From Thermoplasmatota archaeon (GTDB lineage Archaea > Thermoplasmatota > JAQUQK01): DNA of 10,976 nt. Location: positions 1 through 10,976 of the forward strand of contig JAQUQK010000045.1 in assembly GCA_028716125.1 (NCBI GenBank), in the 5' to 3' direction. Positions within the stretch are counted from its first letter, which is position 1. Every line of letters begins with the position of its first letter. A program made the translations under genes and the position numbers. Under the pieces are notes generated by a model. The model saw only the letters and a program-made list of their open reading frames with translations, did no database searches and was not told where the DNA came from. This document shows, one piece after another, positions 1 to 7,789 of the stretch.

Positions 1-2
1 GG

Positions 3-47
3 GCCGCGCAAGATTTCGCAAAACTCAATAAGCCCCTTGGAATATAA
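3..47 (+). CDS. possible 3' tail of an upstream gene (partial)
   Basis: Reading from base 3, a frame is open from the window edge for 14 codons (AAQDFAKLNKPLGI) and stops at TAA 45-47, just where the SD of the small terminase gene begins. That spacing fits the end of a preceding gene in the same operon. The tail is too short to identify a family. The other two forward frames are also open at the edge: frame 1 runs to TAA 85-87 and frame 2 to TAA 29-31. The choice of frame 3 therefore rests only on its position relative to the next SD. Confidence 0.25.
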   Translation, partial: AAQDFAKLNKPLGI

Positions 48-61
48 AGGAAGTGATAAAA

Positions 62-544
62 ATGGCAAAGACAGGAAGGCCGCCTAAGCCTACAGCCCTG
101 AAAGTTCTGGAAGGCAACCCGGGCAAGCGGCCGCTACCGCAGAACGAACCGAAGCCTAAGCCACTTGCCCCGAAACGCCCGACATGGCTTACCGGCGAAG
201 GGAAAAAGATGTGGGAACGGCTTGCACCAGAGCTTGAACAGTTAGGGCTGCTTACTGTTATCGATGGAGAAGCCTTTGCTGCAGCCTGCCAGTGCTGGAA
301 AACATTTGTTGACTGCCAGCGGCATCTTAAAAAGCATGGTCTTACTTATGTTTACACAAACACTCAGGGAGCCGAAAACGAAGTAGGACGACCCCAGGTT
401 AATATAGGGCAAAAGGCGCTAGACCAATTTCGGGGGTTTTGCTCTGAGTTTGGTTTAACGCCTTCTTCCCGGACCCGGATTGAAGTTAAAGCAACAGAAG
501 GCGAAGACGATCCGATGGAGGCATTGCTTAGTGGAGTGAAATAA
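62..544 (+). CDS. terS: phage terminase small subunit, P27 family
   Basis: Small terminase subunits bind the phage packaging site and hand the concatemeric DNA to the large subunit. The 160-residue product begins MAKTGRPPKPTALKVLEGNPGK, the standard opening of P27-family proteins, and ends its conserved core with RP.VNIGQKA...F..EFGLTPSSR.RI (about residues 110-140). The middle is helical and the last 15 residues are acidic. Length is normal for the family. An in-frame GTG at 53 lies inside the SD (AAAGGAAGTG, 46-55), so ATG 62 with a 6-base spacer is preferred. The gene is followed two bases later by the large terminase gene, the usual pair. Family assignment is by motif recognition. Confidence 0.93.
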   Translation: MAKTGRPPKPTALKVLEGNPGKRPLPQNEPKPKPLAPKRPTWLTGEGKKMWERLAPELEQLGLLTVIDGEAFAAACQCWKTFVDCQRHLKKHGLTYVYTNTQGAENEVGRPQVNIGQKALDQFRGFCSEFGLTPSSRTRIEVKATEGEDDPMEALLSGVK

Positions 545-546
545 AA

Positions 547-2175
547 ATGTATTTTGACAAGGTGAAAGCCGACAACGCTATAAATTTTATCAGGCAATTA
601 AAACACACCAAAGGAAAATGGAAGGGCGTGTTTTTTACTTTGCTCCCTTGGCAGGAGCAAGCTTTAAGGGATATATTTGGTACTGTTCGGGATGATGGCC
701 GCCGGCAATACACAATGGCATATTTGGAGATACCCAAAAAAATGGGCAAATCAGAACTAGCCGCTGCCGTAGCCTTGCAGGGGCTTTGTGCAGACAATGA
801 ATGGGCGGCTGAAGTTTATGGTTGTGCTGCTGACCGGGCGCAGGCCAGTCTTGTGTTTGATGTAGCCGTGGACATGGTGGATCAGAATCCGACACTAAAG
901 AAAAATATTAAGCCGGTTCTCTCGCAGAAGCGGCTTGTTTATATGCCAACAAAATCCTTTTACCAGGTGCTCAGCGCGGAGGCATTCACCAAGCACGGTC
1001 TTAACGTTTCACGTGTTGTGTTTGATGAAATACACGCGCAACCTAATCGGGAGCTTTTTGATGTTCTTACAGAGGGTTCCGGTGACGCCAGGGAACAGCC
1101 GTTATATTTTATTATATCCACTGCCGGAAACGACCCCGATCGCCAAAGCATAGGTTGGGAAACCCACCAGATGGCAGTTGATATACTTACCGGGGTTAAA
1201 CATGATCCTACCTTCTACGCCATGATTTATGGCCTTGACCGGGATAACCGGCGCATTTGGAAGGGCCAGGAATACGAAACGATAGACGCTGAACTTGAAG
1301 ATGAAGAGCAGTGGCGCAAAGTTTGGATAGATAAAAAGATATGGGAAAAAGTAAATCCTAGCCTTGGCCATACCGTGGCATGGGAAAAAGCAGAAGAACA
1401 GTTCACCCGGGCTGCCGGCAATCTTGCTAAGGAGCGTAACTTCCGCTGGTTGCGGCTGAATAGCTGGGAAAAGCTGAAGACCACCGGCTGGCTGGGGCTG
1501 GACTTCTGGGATCTGTGCAAAGCCAAAATACAGTTAGACCGGTTAAGAGGCCGGCCATGCTACGCCGGCTTGGACCTTTCCAGCAAAATAGACATGACGG
1601 CCTTTGTGCTTCTATTCCCGCCGGACGATATAAACCGGAAATGGATAGTGCTGCCTATTTTTTGGGTGCCGGAGGATGCAGTTCCGGAACGAGTGCGTAC
1701 AGACAAAGTGAAATATGATGAATGGGTGCAGCAGGGCTACTTAAAAACTACACCCGGCAACGTGATAGATTACAACTTTATCGAAAAAGAAATCATTGAC
1801 TTACGGGGCGTATACGATATTCAGGAGATTGGTTTTGATCCCTGGAATGCCATGCAGACGGCCGTCAATTTGGAAAACGAGGACCTTACCATGGTGGAGG
1901 TCCGCCAGGGCTACAAGTCTATGTCACCGGCCATGAAGGAAATTGAGCAGTTGGCCCGGGGCAAAAAGCTGATCCATAGCGGGCACCCGATTCTGCGTTG
2001 GAACGTTGGCAATGTGGAAATAAAAATGGACGAAAACGAAAACATTCGGCCGGTGAAGGGCAAGGGTATCGAACGTATTGACGGCCTGGTGGCGCTGATC
2101 AATGCCATGGCCCGGGCCATGCTGAACGAAGATACCAGATCGGTTTATGAAGACCGCGGCGTGATAACGGTTTAG
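547..2175 (+). CDS. terL: phage terminase large subunit (Terminase_1 type)
   Basis: This is the packaging motor: an N-terminal ATPase translocates DNA into the prohead and a C-terminal RNase H-like nuclease cuts it. In the 542-residue product the Walker A-type loop is EIPKKMGKSE (61-70), Walker B is VVFDEIH (157-163) with the catalytic glutamate after the aspartate, and STAG (191-194) fits the ATPase coupling motif. The nuclease acidic residues appear as D343 in GLDLSS, D431 in GFDPWNA and D512 in ERIDGLVALINA. All expected motifs are present and the length is typical, so the enzyme looks intact. The start is ATG 547, with GGAGTG at 532-537 inside the end of the small subunit gene. Translation of the two subunits is probably coupled. 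Confidence 0.96.
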   Translation: MYFDKVKADNAINFIRQLKHTKGKWKGVFFTLLPWQEQALRDIFGTVRDDGRRQYTMAYLEIPKKMGKSELAAAVALQGLCADNEWAAEVYGCAADRAQASLVFDVAVDMVDQNPTLKKNIKPVLSQKRLVYMPTKSFYQVLSAEAFTKHGLNVSRVVFDEIHAQPNRELFDVLTEGSGDAREQPLYFIISTAGNDPDRQSIGWETHQMAVDILTGVKHDPTFYAMIYGLDRDNRRIWKGQEYETIDAELEDEEQWRKVWIDKKIWEKVNPSLGHTVAWEKAEEQFTRAAGNLAKERNFRWLRLNSWEKLKTTGWLGLDFWDLCKAKIQLDRLRGRPCYAGLDLSSKIDMTAFVLLFPPDDINRKWIVLPIFWVPEDAVPERVRTDKVKYDEWVQQGYLKTTPGNVIDYNFIEKEIIDLRGVYDIQEIGFDPWNAMQTAVNLENEDLTMVEVRQGYKSMSPAMKEIEQLARGKKLIHSGHPILRWNVGNVEIKMDENENIRPVKGKGIERIDGLVALINAMARAMLNEDTRSVYEDRGVITV

Positions 2176-2195
2176 TTTAAAGGGGTGATGCGCGT

Positions 2196-4196
2196 TTGAA
2201 CGTCACGACAAGAATTATAAAATGGCTGCAGAAAAGGAATATATTGTTAGACCCCGACTCCTGGCTGGTGCGTCATTTCTATCACCCGGTCCATAGCGGC
2301 ATAGATGTGACGGAGCAGTCTTCCATGCGGTCCACAGCTGTATTTGCCTGTGTGCGGCTTATATCCGGGACAATAGCATCACTGCCGTTGCCGGTATATC
2401 AAAAGCTTAAACCGCGCGGCAAGGAGCGGGCCCCGGACGAGCCGCTTTACTACTTGCTGCATACAAGACCGAATGAAGAAATCTCCTCATACGTCTGGCG
2501 GCAGCTATCCATCGCGCACATGCTCCTATGGGGAAATGCTTATAGCGAAATTGAATATTTAAACGGCGCTCCGGTAGCAATCTGGCCCCTGCCGCCTTGG
2601 AAAGTCAGGGTTAAGCGTTCAGAACGGGGCAGCAGGTTTTACGAAGTAACTAATGACGCCGGCCAGGCTAAAATGCTACCATCCTGGAGCGTGTTACATT
2701 TTCCAAACATTACGCTGAACGGTATAACCGGTATGAGCTGTATCCGGGCCGGGGCAGAAGCTATAGGATTAAGTTTGGCGGCAGAAGAATTCGGCGCCAG
2801 GTTCTTTGGCGAAGGCGCCAATGTAGGCGGTATTGTTGAATATCCAGGCAAACTGAAGGGGGATAGCTTAGCGAGCTTTAAGGATTCTGTTAGGAGCGGC
2901 TACACCGGGCTGGGCAAATCCCACCGGCTGATGCTGCTCGAGGAAGGGCTGAAATATCACCGGGTAGGTATTCCGCCAAACGAGGCTCAATTTTTAGAAA
3001 CAAGAAAATTCCAGGTGGGTGAAATTGGCCGGCTGTTTGGCATCAGCCAATTACACAAAATAGGAGACCTTGAAAGAGCAACGTTTAGCAACATTGAAGA
3101 ACAAAACATTGACTTTGTGGTAGATACGATCCGGCCGCTACTTGTAAACATCGAACAGGAGCTAAACTATAAACTTTTTAACGAAAAGCAGCTTTTTGCG
3201 GAATTTGTCCTTGACGGGCTGCTCCGGGGTAACATCGTCAACCGCTATCAGGCCTACGCCACAGCCCGGCAATGGGGCTGGATGAGTGCTAATGATGTTC
3301 GGGAACTGGAGAACCAGAACCCGCTTCCAGGGGAACAAGGCAATATGTATCTAGTGCCGATGAACATGATCCCGGCGGACCAGATAGACATGTTTGAGCC
3401 CAAATTAACCGGGAAGCCGAAACTTGCAGACGACGATGATAGGAAAGCCAAAACATTATCAGAAGAAAGGCAGAACAAGCGCCGGTTGGCGCTTTTGCGT
3501 GTTCGGATGACGAAAAGCTACGAGAGTGTGTTTCGGGAGGCGGCGCAGAAAATAGTATCCCGGGAGAGGACACTAGTATTGCAAGCCATGGACAAGCACA
3601 TGGGGGACCGCAGCCTATCTAGCTTTGATGAATGGCTGGAGGATTTTTACCGTGAGTTTAAACTGCGGGTGAAAAAGGGTATGCTGCCGGCCATAGCGTC
3701 CCTGGCCAATGCCATCCGGGGGCTTGTCGCGGAAGAGGTGCACTCAGAAGAGATAGATACGGATAGGCTTGTTGATGAATATGCAGAAGCACAGGCAGAC
3801 AGGCATGTCATCCGTTCCAAAGCCACCATCCGGCAGCTGATACGCAAGGCAGAGGAGCAGGACCTGGACACGGTTGAGGTGGTTGCGGAACGACTGGACA
3901 AATGGGAGAAATCCCGGGCATTGCAGATTGCTAATGACTGTGCTGTGTCTGTAGCCAGCAAAGTTGCTGTAGCAGGTTTCACCTATGGCGGTGTGCAGTA
4001 TTTGCAGTGGGTGGCTATTGGAGATAAACCCTGTTCGTTCTGCCAGGAGCTTGATGGCCGTATTGTAGGCATTGACCAGCCGTTTGTTGCTGCAGACGAT
4101 GCACTAGATAGCGGGGATGGCACTATAAGGGTAAGCAAACCAGCATTTGAGCCACCGTTGCATAGCGGTTGCAAGTGTACCATAGCACCAGCCTAA
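2196..4196 (+). CDS. portal protein (HK97 family) fused to a MuF/SPP1 gp7-like minor head domain
   Basis: The portal dodecamer forms the DNA entry channel at one capsid vertex. At 666 residues this one is far longer than the roughly 400-450 residues of HK97-type portals. Residues 1-400 carry the portal core: AVFACVRLISGTIASLPLPVY (49-69), ARFFGEGANVGGIVEYPG (201-218) and FGISQLHKIGDLERATFSN (281-299), then an E.LENQNPLPG segment. After a charged linker (about 400-430) a helical region leads into a C-terminal domain with C613/C616 in CSFCQELDG and H656/C659/C661 in PPLHSGCKC, the signature of Mu gpF/SPP1 gp7 head morphogenesis proteins. The cysteine/histidine set may bind a metal (inference). 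The start is TTG 2196 with AAAGGGGTGAT at 2179-2189; an ATG at 2188 reads only three codons before TGA. There is no internal stop or obvious internal SD to make the MuF part separately. Confidence 0.93.
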   Translation: MNVTTRIIKWLQKRNILLDPDSWLVRHFYHPVHSGIDVTEQSSMRSTAVFACVRLISGTIASLPLPVYQKLKPRGKERAPDEPLYYLLHTRPNEEISSYVWRQLSIAHMLLWGNAYSEIEYLNGAPVAIWPLPPWKVRVKRSERGSRFYEVTNDAGQAKMLPSWSVLHFPNITLNGITGMSCIRAGAEAIGLSLAAEEFGARFFGEGANVGGIVEYPGKLKGDSLASFKDSVRSGYTGLGKSHRLMLLEEGLKYHRVGIPPNEAQFLETRKFQVGEIGRLFGISQLHKIGDLERATFSNIEEQNIDFVVDTIRPLLVNIEQELNYKLFNEKQLFAEFVLDGLLRGNIVNRYQAYATARQWGWMSANDVRELENQNPLPGEQGNMYLVPMNMIPADQIDMFEPKLTGKPKLADDDDRKAKTLSEERQNKRRLALLRVRMTKSYESVFREAAQKIVSRERTLVLQAMDKHMGDRSLSSFDEWLEDFYREFKLRVKKGMLPAIASLANAIRGLVAEEVHSEEIDTDRLVDEYAEAQADRHVIRSKATIRQLIRKAEEQDLDTVEVVAERLDKWEKSRALQIANDCAVSVASKVAVAGFTYGGVQYLQWVAIGDKPCSFCQELDGRIVGIDQPFVAADDALDSGDGTIRVSKPAFEPPLHSGCKCTIAPA

Positions 4197-4210
4197 AGGA
4201 GCTGACAAAT

Positions 4211-4978
4211 ATGGATCTGGAAAAAAGATTTATTCCTTTTGAAGCGTCTGAAATCAGGGTTGAGGGAAAGGAAAATGAACGCAAGATCACCGGCTATGCC
4301 GCGGTGTTCAACCGCCGGAGCGAAAACTTGGGCGGCTTTGTGGAGATCATTCGCCCCGGGGCATTTAAGGAAGCGATAAAAAGCACTGACGTTCGGGCAT
4401 TATTCAACCATGATAGTAACTATGTAATTGGCAGGACAACCAGTAATACGTTAAAACTGGAAGAGAACCAAAAGGGTCTAAGGTATGAAGCGATACCGCC
4501 TGACACCCAGTGGGCAAGGGATTTGCTAAAAAGCATAGAACGCGGGGATATTAGCCAGTGTTCTTTTTCTTTCCGGGTAGCGAAAGACGGCGATAAGTGG
4601 ACAGAGGTAAAAACAGGTGAAGAGGCTGGAGTCTATATCAGAGAAATTAACAAAATTCTATATGTGGGTGATGTTGGCCCAGTAACCTTTCCAGCCTATC
4701 CCCAGACCAGCGTTCAGGCCAGGGCGCTGTTTGCTGAGGCGGGCCTGGATTTTGACGGTATTGCTGGCCTAATTGTGCGGGCGCAACGCGGTTTACTGTT
4801 AACGGACAGTGACCGTGACTTGATAAATGCGTCGATCCAGATTCTTCAAAGCTATATTCCAGGGGCAGATCGGGGCGGGCCGGATACTCACACGGATGGG
4901 GATTCGCGACGACTTGAGTTATTATTGCTGGAACTGGAATTAGCGGAAAGAAAACAATTAAGGAGTGAAAGAAAATGA
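4211..4978 (+). CDS. HK97-family prohead protease
   Basis: This serine protease is packaged inside the prohead, where it removes the delta domain of the capsid protein during maturation. The 255-residue product has the family core: ITGYAAVFNRRSE (26-38), the FVEIIRPGAF motif (43-52), the catalytic histidine in FNHD (H67) and the catalytic serine in GDISQCSFSF (S118). The usual GPVTFPAYPQT segment follows at about 156-166. The last 80 residues are charged and helical, and poorly conserved in such proteins. An in-frame upstream start at 4169 would overlap the portal gene. ATG 4211 has AAAGGAG at 4195-4201 with a 9-base spacer and is preferred. The gene ends in an ATGA overlap with the capsid gene. 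Confidence 0.94.
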   Translation: MDLEKRFIPFEASEIRVEGKENERKITGYAAVFNRRSENLGGFVEIIRPGAFKEAIKSTDVRALFNHDSNYVIGRTTSNTLKLEENQKGLRYEAIPPDTQWARDLLKSIERGDISQCSFSFRVAKDGDKWTEVKTGEEAGVYIREINKILYVGDVGPVTFPAYPQTSVQARALFAEAGLDFDGIAGLIVRAQRGLLLTDSDRDLINASIQILQSYIPGADRGGPDTHTDGDSRRLELLLLELELAERKQLRSERK

Positions 4979-6198
4979 AAAACATAGAAGAAATGAAGGG
5001 CCAGCTATTTGCCCTGGTGGATGACGTCCGGAAGATGGTGGAGACGGCGAAGGAAGAAAAGCGGGATCTGACGGCGGAGGAGATGGAGAAGCAGGAACGG
5101 CAGATGACGGAAATACGGGCGCTGGAAAAGGAAATTGCCATGGAGACAGAACTGCAGCGCATTGAGGCTATGAAGGCCCAGCGAAACATTGACCCCGAAA
5201 AGGACAAAGCAGAATGGCGGTCCCTGGGTGAGTTTGTGCAGGCGGTGGCATTTAACCCGACTGATAGGCGGCTGACTAATCGCCAGGTTGTCCCGCAGGC
5301 ACAGGCAACCGGCGCTGACGGCGGTTATTTGGTGCCGGATCAGTATGCAAAAGATATTCTGACCGTTGCCGTTGATGAAGCTATTATCCGGCCCCGGGCA
5401 AGAGTATTCACCGGGGCAACCAGTGCCGGCTTTGGGCAACAACACATTCCGGCCTTGGACTACGGCGTTGACAGCAATATGTTTGCCGGGGCGGAGGTCG
5501 CCTGGATCAGCGAGGGCGCCGAAAAGCCCCCCACAAAGGTGGGCTTCAAGCGGGTGACGCTGCATCCCTTTGAGGTGGCGGCCCATGTACCCATCACTGA
5601 CCGGCTACTTCAAAACGGACCCATCATCGAAAACATGGTGCGCACTCAACTACGGGCGGCCCTTATCGGTGCTGAGGAAAAGGCATTTCTGCTTGGAACA
5701 GGGGCCAACAACGGACAACCCACTGGGATCATAGGCCATGCCGCAACCATCACCGTGAACAGAGGCACTGCCAACACCGTGGCCTATGCTGACCTGGCGG
5801 CCATGTTCCAACGCCTGCACGGGCGCCGCGGTGTGTGGATCGTCGGACGTGGCGTGCTGCCGCAGTTGATGGGCCTTAAAGATGCGGCCAACCACTTCAT
5901 CTGGCAGCCCAATGCCCGAGACGGCAACCCAGGAACACTTTTTGGCTTGCCGGTGTTGTTCAGCGAATACTCTCCAGAATTAGGTGATGTCGGCGACGTG
6001 TTACTAGCGGACCTCAGTTACTACCTCATCGGTGACGGCATGGGTATAAGCATTGGCGTATCACCTCATGTGTACTTTACCAGCAACATTACCGTCATTA
6101 AGGCATGGAAGACCGTTGACGGGACTCCCTGGCTGACGGCGCCCCTGCCGACGAAATTTGCAACCTCTCCCTTCGTGGAGCTGGGCGACGTATCGTAA
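4975..6198 (+). CDS. major capsid protein, HK97 fold, with N-terminal delta domain
   Basis: This is the main shell subunit of the icosahedral head. In the 407-residue product, residues 1-75 are a highly charged, Glu/Lys-rich predicted coiled coil, which matches the delta domain that acts as a built-in scaffold. Residues 80-112 form the linker and N-arm region where the protease should cut. The mature fold then shows GADGGYLVPDQYAKDIL (113-129), VAWISEGAEKP (175-185), DRLLQNGPIIENMV (209-222), GTGANNGQPTGIIG (241-254) and LFGLPVLFSEYSP (322-334). Length is normal for the family. The start ATG 4975 overlaps the protease stop (ATGA), with AAGGAGTGA at 4960-4968. The exact cleavage site cannot be read from the sequence. 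Confidence 0.95.
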   Translation: MKNIEEMKGQLFALVDDVRKMVETAKEEKRDLTAEEMEKQERQMTEIRALEKEIAMETELQRIEAMKAQRNIDPEKDKAEWRSLGEFVQAVAFNPTDRRLTNRQVVPQAQATGADGGYLVPDQYAKDILTVAVDEAIIRPRARVFTGATSAGFGQQHIPALDYGVDSNMFAGAEVAWISEGAEKPPTKVGFKRVTLHPFEVAAHVPITDRLLQNGPIIENMVRTQLRAALIGAEEKAFLLGTGANNGQPTGIIGHAATITVNRGTANTVAYADLAAMFQRLHGRRGVWIVGRGVLPQLMGLKDAANHFIWQPNARDGNPGTLFGLPVLFSEYSPELGDVGDVLLADLSYYLIGDGMGISIGVSPHVYFTSNITVIKAWKTVDGTPWLTAPLPTKFATSPFVELGDVS

Positions 6199-6209
6199 GG
6201 AAACCATCA

Positions 6210-6236
6210 GCAGGGGGGGCATACCGCCTCTCCTGC
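6210..6236 (+). terminator. strong hairpin after the capsid gene (possible attenuator or mRNA-stabilising stem)
   Basis: The arms 6210-6220 (GCAGGGGGGGC) and 6226-6236 (GCCTCTCCTGC) pair over all 11 positions, nine Watson-Crick and two G-U, around the 5-base loop ATACC. The G-U pairs would be A-C mismatches in the opposite strand's transcript, so the structure suits + strand RNA. It is followed by ATTATTAAAGAGG rather than a run of T, so it is not a classic intrinsic terminator. It sits in the 61-base gap between the capsid stop and the SD of the next gene. Protection of the capsid message, or partial attenuation of downstream genes, are the likely roles (inference). Confidence 0.55.
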
Positions 6237-6259
6237 ATTATTAAAGAGGTGAAATAAAG

Positions 6260-6991
6260 ATGTATATGCTTTATGAGGAAATAAAGCCGGATGTGCTTCT
6301 AAACGCCAGTGTTTCGGCCGGCGCTAATGCAACCAGCAAGTACGTCGGTCTGGGGGATAAACGCCGCATACTCTTTGCCGTAGATATCAGCGGCAGTACC
6401 GGCCTGAAAAAAGGAGAAGCGGTGAGCATTAGCTGCCTGAAGGCCAAGGATGCAGCAGGTACCGGCGCAACGAAAATAACTGCCGATGTTGAGGTAGAAG
6501 GACTTATCAAGGGCCTGGTGGTAGCCACCACCGTCACCGGCTGCCAAGACACTGACACGGTAACAGTCAACGGGGTAGTGTTTACGAAAAAAACTGCGAC
6601 GCCCAGCGCTAAAAAAGGAGAATTTGCCGACGGTGCCGGGCTGGCAGCGGCCATTGAATTGTTGCTGCCCAAACTAAAGGCGACAAACGATGCCAACACG
6701 GTTACCATCAGCGCGGCTGAACTGGGCGAGGCCACCATAACCATAAAAGAGACGATTGTCAATAGCACTGGAACCCCTTGGGTGCCGGCAGGTGTAACCA
6801 AACAGGCTTTGGCGCTCCTGGAGGTCTACGCGCCCCAAATGGGTGCAGGCTATACCCATTTAGCTATCAAGGTCGATAATGATGCGGCGACGGCTGTCAC
6901 GGCCCAGGTTGTTGCCATACGCGGGGATGCCCTGCATGGCCCTGTGTATCAACCCATAGCCGCCGGTGTTGGACTATCTGCAAGGGGGTGA
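6260..6991 (+). CDS. unrecognised virion structural protein, possible head decoration protein
   Basis: I cannot name a family for this 243-residue protein. It is rich in Ala, Thr, Val and Gly and looks all-beta. Residues 1-90 and 180-243 read like two halves of one small domain (RRILFAVDISGSTGLKKGEAV ... YTHLAIKVDNDAATAVTAQVV). Between them, about 98-165, lies a separate-looking module with a DTVTVNGVVFTKK...FADGAGLAAAIE...NTVTIS..ELGEATITIKE pattern, which resembles small beta modules seen in phage structural proteins. Position directly after the capsid gene is where decoration or head-associated proteins usually sit. No signal peptide or membrane segment is seen. The start ATG 6260 has AAAGAGGTGA at 6243-6252. 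Virion location is inferred from context; the exact role is open. Confidence 0.7.
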   Translation: MYMLYEEIKPDVLLNASVSAGANATSKYVGLGDKRRILFAVDISGSTGLKKGEAVSISCLKAKDAAGTGATKITADVEVEGLIKGLVVATTVTGCQDTDTVTVNGVVFTKKTATPSAKKGEFADGAGLAAAIELLLPKLKATNDANTVTISAAELGEATITIKETIVNSTGTPWVPAGVTKQALALLEVYAPQMGAGYTHLAIKVDNDAATAVTAQVVAIRGDALHGPVYQPIAAGVGLSARG

Positions 6992-6996
6992 TCCCC

Positions 6997-7197
6997 TTGG
7001 TGAGAAGGCGTAAGGTTATCCGGTTGCCCGGCGGTAAAACCATTGTTGCGTTTGCTGATGATGTGGAAACAGCATCTGTGAGGCCCGTAAAAAATGCTGC
7101 TCTGCCAAAACCGGAACCAAAATATTTAGGCGACGGCTGGTACGAATTGCCGGATGGCCGAAAGGCAAGAAAAAATGATCCGGAGGCGGGTGATTAA
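6997..7197 (+). CDS. small conserved-looking phage protein of unknown function, C-terminal WYELPDG motif
   Basis: This is a small basic protein of about 66 residues. Its C-terminal segment YLGDGWYELPDGRKARKNDP resembles the short GGGWYELPNG-type tails I recall from small phage proteins encoded between capsid and connector genes, some annotated as HeH or Rho-N-like. That comparison is from memory. The first half contains VIRLPGGKTIVAF, a likely beta hairpin. Start choice is uncertain: GTG 6988 overlaps the previous stop but lies inside the extended SD AAGGGGGTGATC (6982-6993). TTG 6997 has 8 bases after GGGGG and is preferred; GTG 7000 is the alternative. It is one base from the next gene. Function is unknown. 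Confidence 0.65.
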   Translation: MVRRRKVIRLPGGKTIVAFADDVETASVRPVKNAALPKPEPKYLGDGWYELPDGRKARKNDPEAGD

Positions 7198-7198
7198 A

Positions 7199-7789
7199 AT
7201 GACAGTGATAGCAGCATATGCAACAGCCGAACAGTACAAAAGCGCTACAGGCATCACTGATATTGAACGTGACGAAGAAATACTTATCGACTTAATAGCC
7301 ATATCACGCTACATTGACGGCCGCCTGGGCCGGTTTTTCAGCAAAGACGCAGAGCCTGTCAGCCGGATCTATATGCCTGAAGAAAACGCCGCATCACTTT
7401 GGGTTGACGATATGGCTGCTTTACCTGTTTCTGTCAAACTTGACACTGGCCGCAACAGACAATTTGAGAAAACTCTCGATCCTGCTGATTATGAGTTGCT
7501 GCCGCTTAACGCGGACAAAGGCCCGGAACCAGGCCCCTTTTACCAGATACAGCTCTTAAATTCTATATTTTACGCCGGTGTGCGTGTCGAAGTGACGGCA
7601 CAGTTCGGCTGGCCGGAGATACCCCTGGCTGTCCAGCGGGCGACTATCCACCTGACAGCAATACTACGCTTGGAGTCGCCTCGGGCGACAAGGCGAATAT
7701 CAGAGCTGAGCGAAGTCATTGAAACATCGCGGGATGCACAGTTCATAGTCAAGCAGCTGATTGAACAATACAAGGTGTGGCGTGTATGA
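7199..7789 (+). CDS. head-tail connector (adaptor) protein, HK97 gp6/phiE125 gp8-like
   Basis: Adaptors form a ring under the portal and begin the neck that joins head to tail. The 196-residue product has the expected pattern: N-terminal helices (ATAEQYKSATGI, then LIDLIAISRYIDGRLGRFF at 28-47), a beta-rich insert (about 55-135, including VSVKLDTG and VRVEVTAQFGWPE), then helices beginning IPLAVQRATIHLTAILRLES (141-160) and a C-terminal helix (178-193). The motif of an aromatic and G-W-P before P.AVQ.A is typical of these connectors. ATG 7199 lies one base after the previous stop, with GGAGGCGGGTGA at 7182-7193 upstream. An in-frame start at 7154 would overlap the previous gene by 44 bases and is less likely. 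The insert makes it longer than the minimal adaptors of about 100 residues. Confidence 0.8.
   Translation: MTVIAAYATAEQYKSATGITDIERDEEILIDLIAISRYIDGRLGRFFSKDAEPVSRIYMPEENAASLWVDDMAALPVSVKLDTGRNRQFEKTLDPADYELLPLNADKGPEPGPFYQIQLLNSIFYAGVRVEVTAQFGWPEIPLAVQRATIHLTAILRLESPRATRRISELSEVIETSRDAQFIVKQLIEQYKVWRV

Noticed and set aside
2188..2199. ATG 2188 as the portal start
   Set aside because: It meets TGA after three codons and lies two bases from the SD core.
4794..4813. Short inverted repeat ACTGT...ACAGT inside the prohead protease gene
   Set aside because: The stem is only five base pairs inside a coding region, which is expected by chance.
4647..5586. Long minus-strand open frames of 186 and 193 codons opposite the protease and capsid genes
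   Set aside because: They are antisense to strongly supported genes, show low-complexity Ser/Phe/Leu-rich or irregular composition, have no SD and match no family pattern.
6271..6801. Minus-strand 176-codon frame opposite the post-capsid protein
   Set aside because: Its Val/Ala/Ser/Pro-rich composition mirrors the Ala/Thr/Val-rich + strand gene; it has no SD and no operon context.
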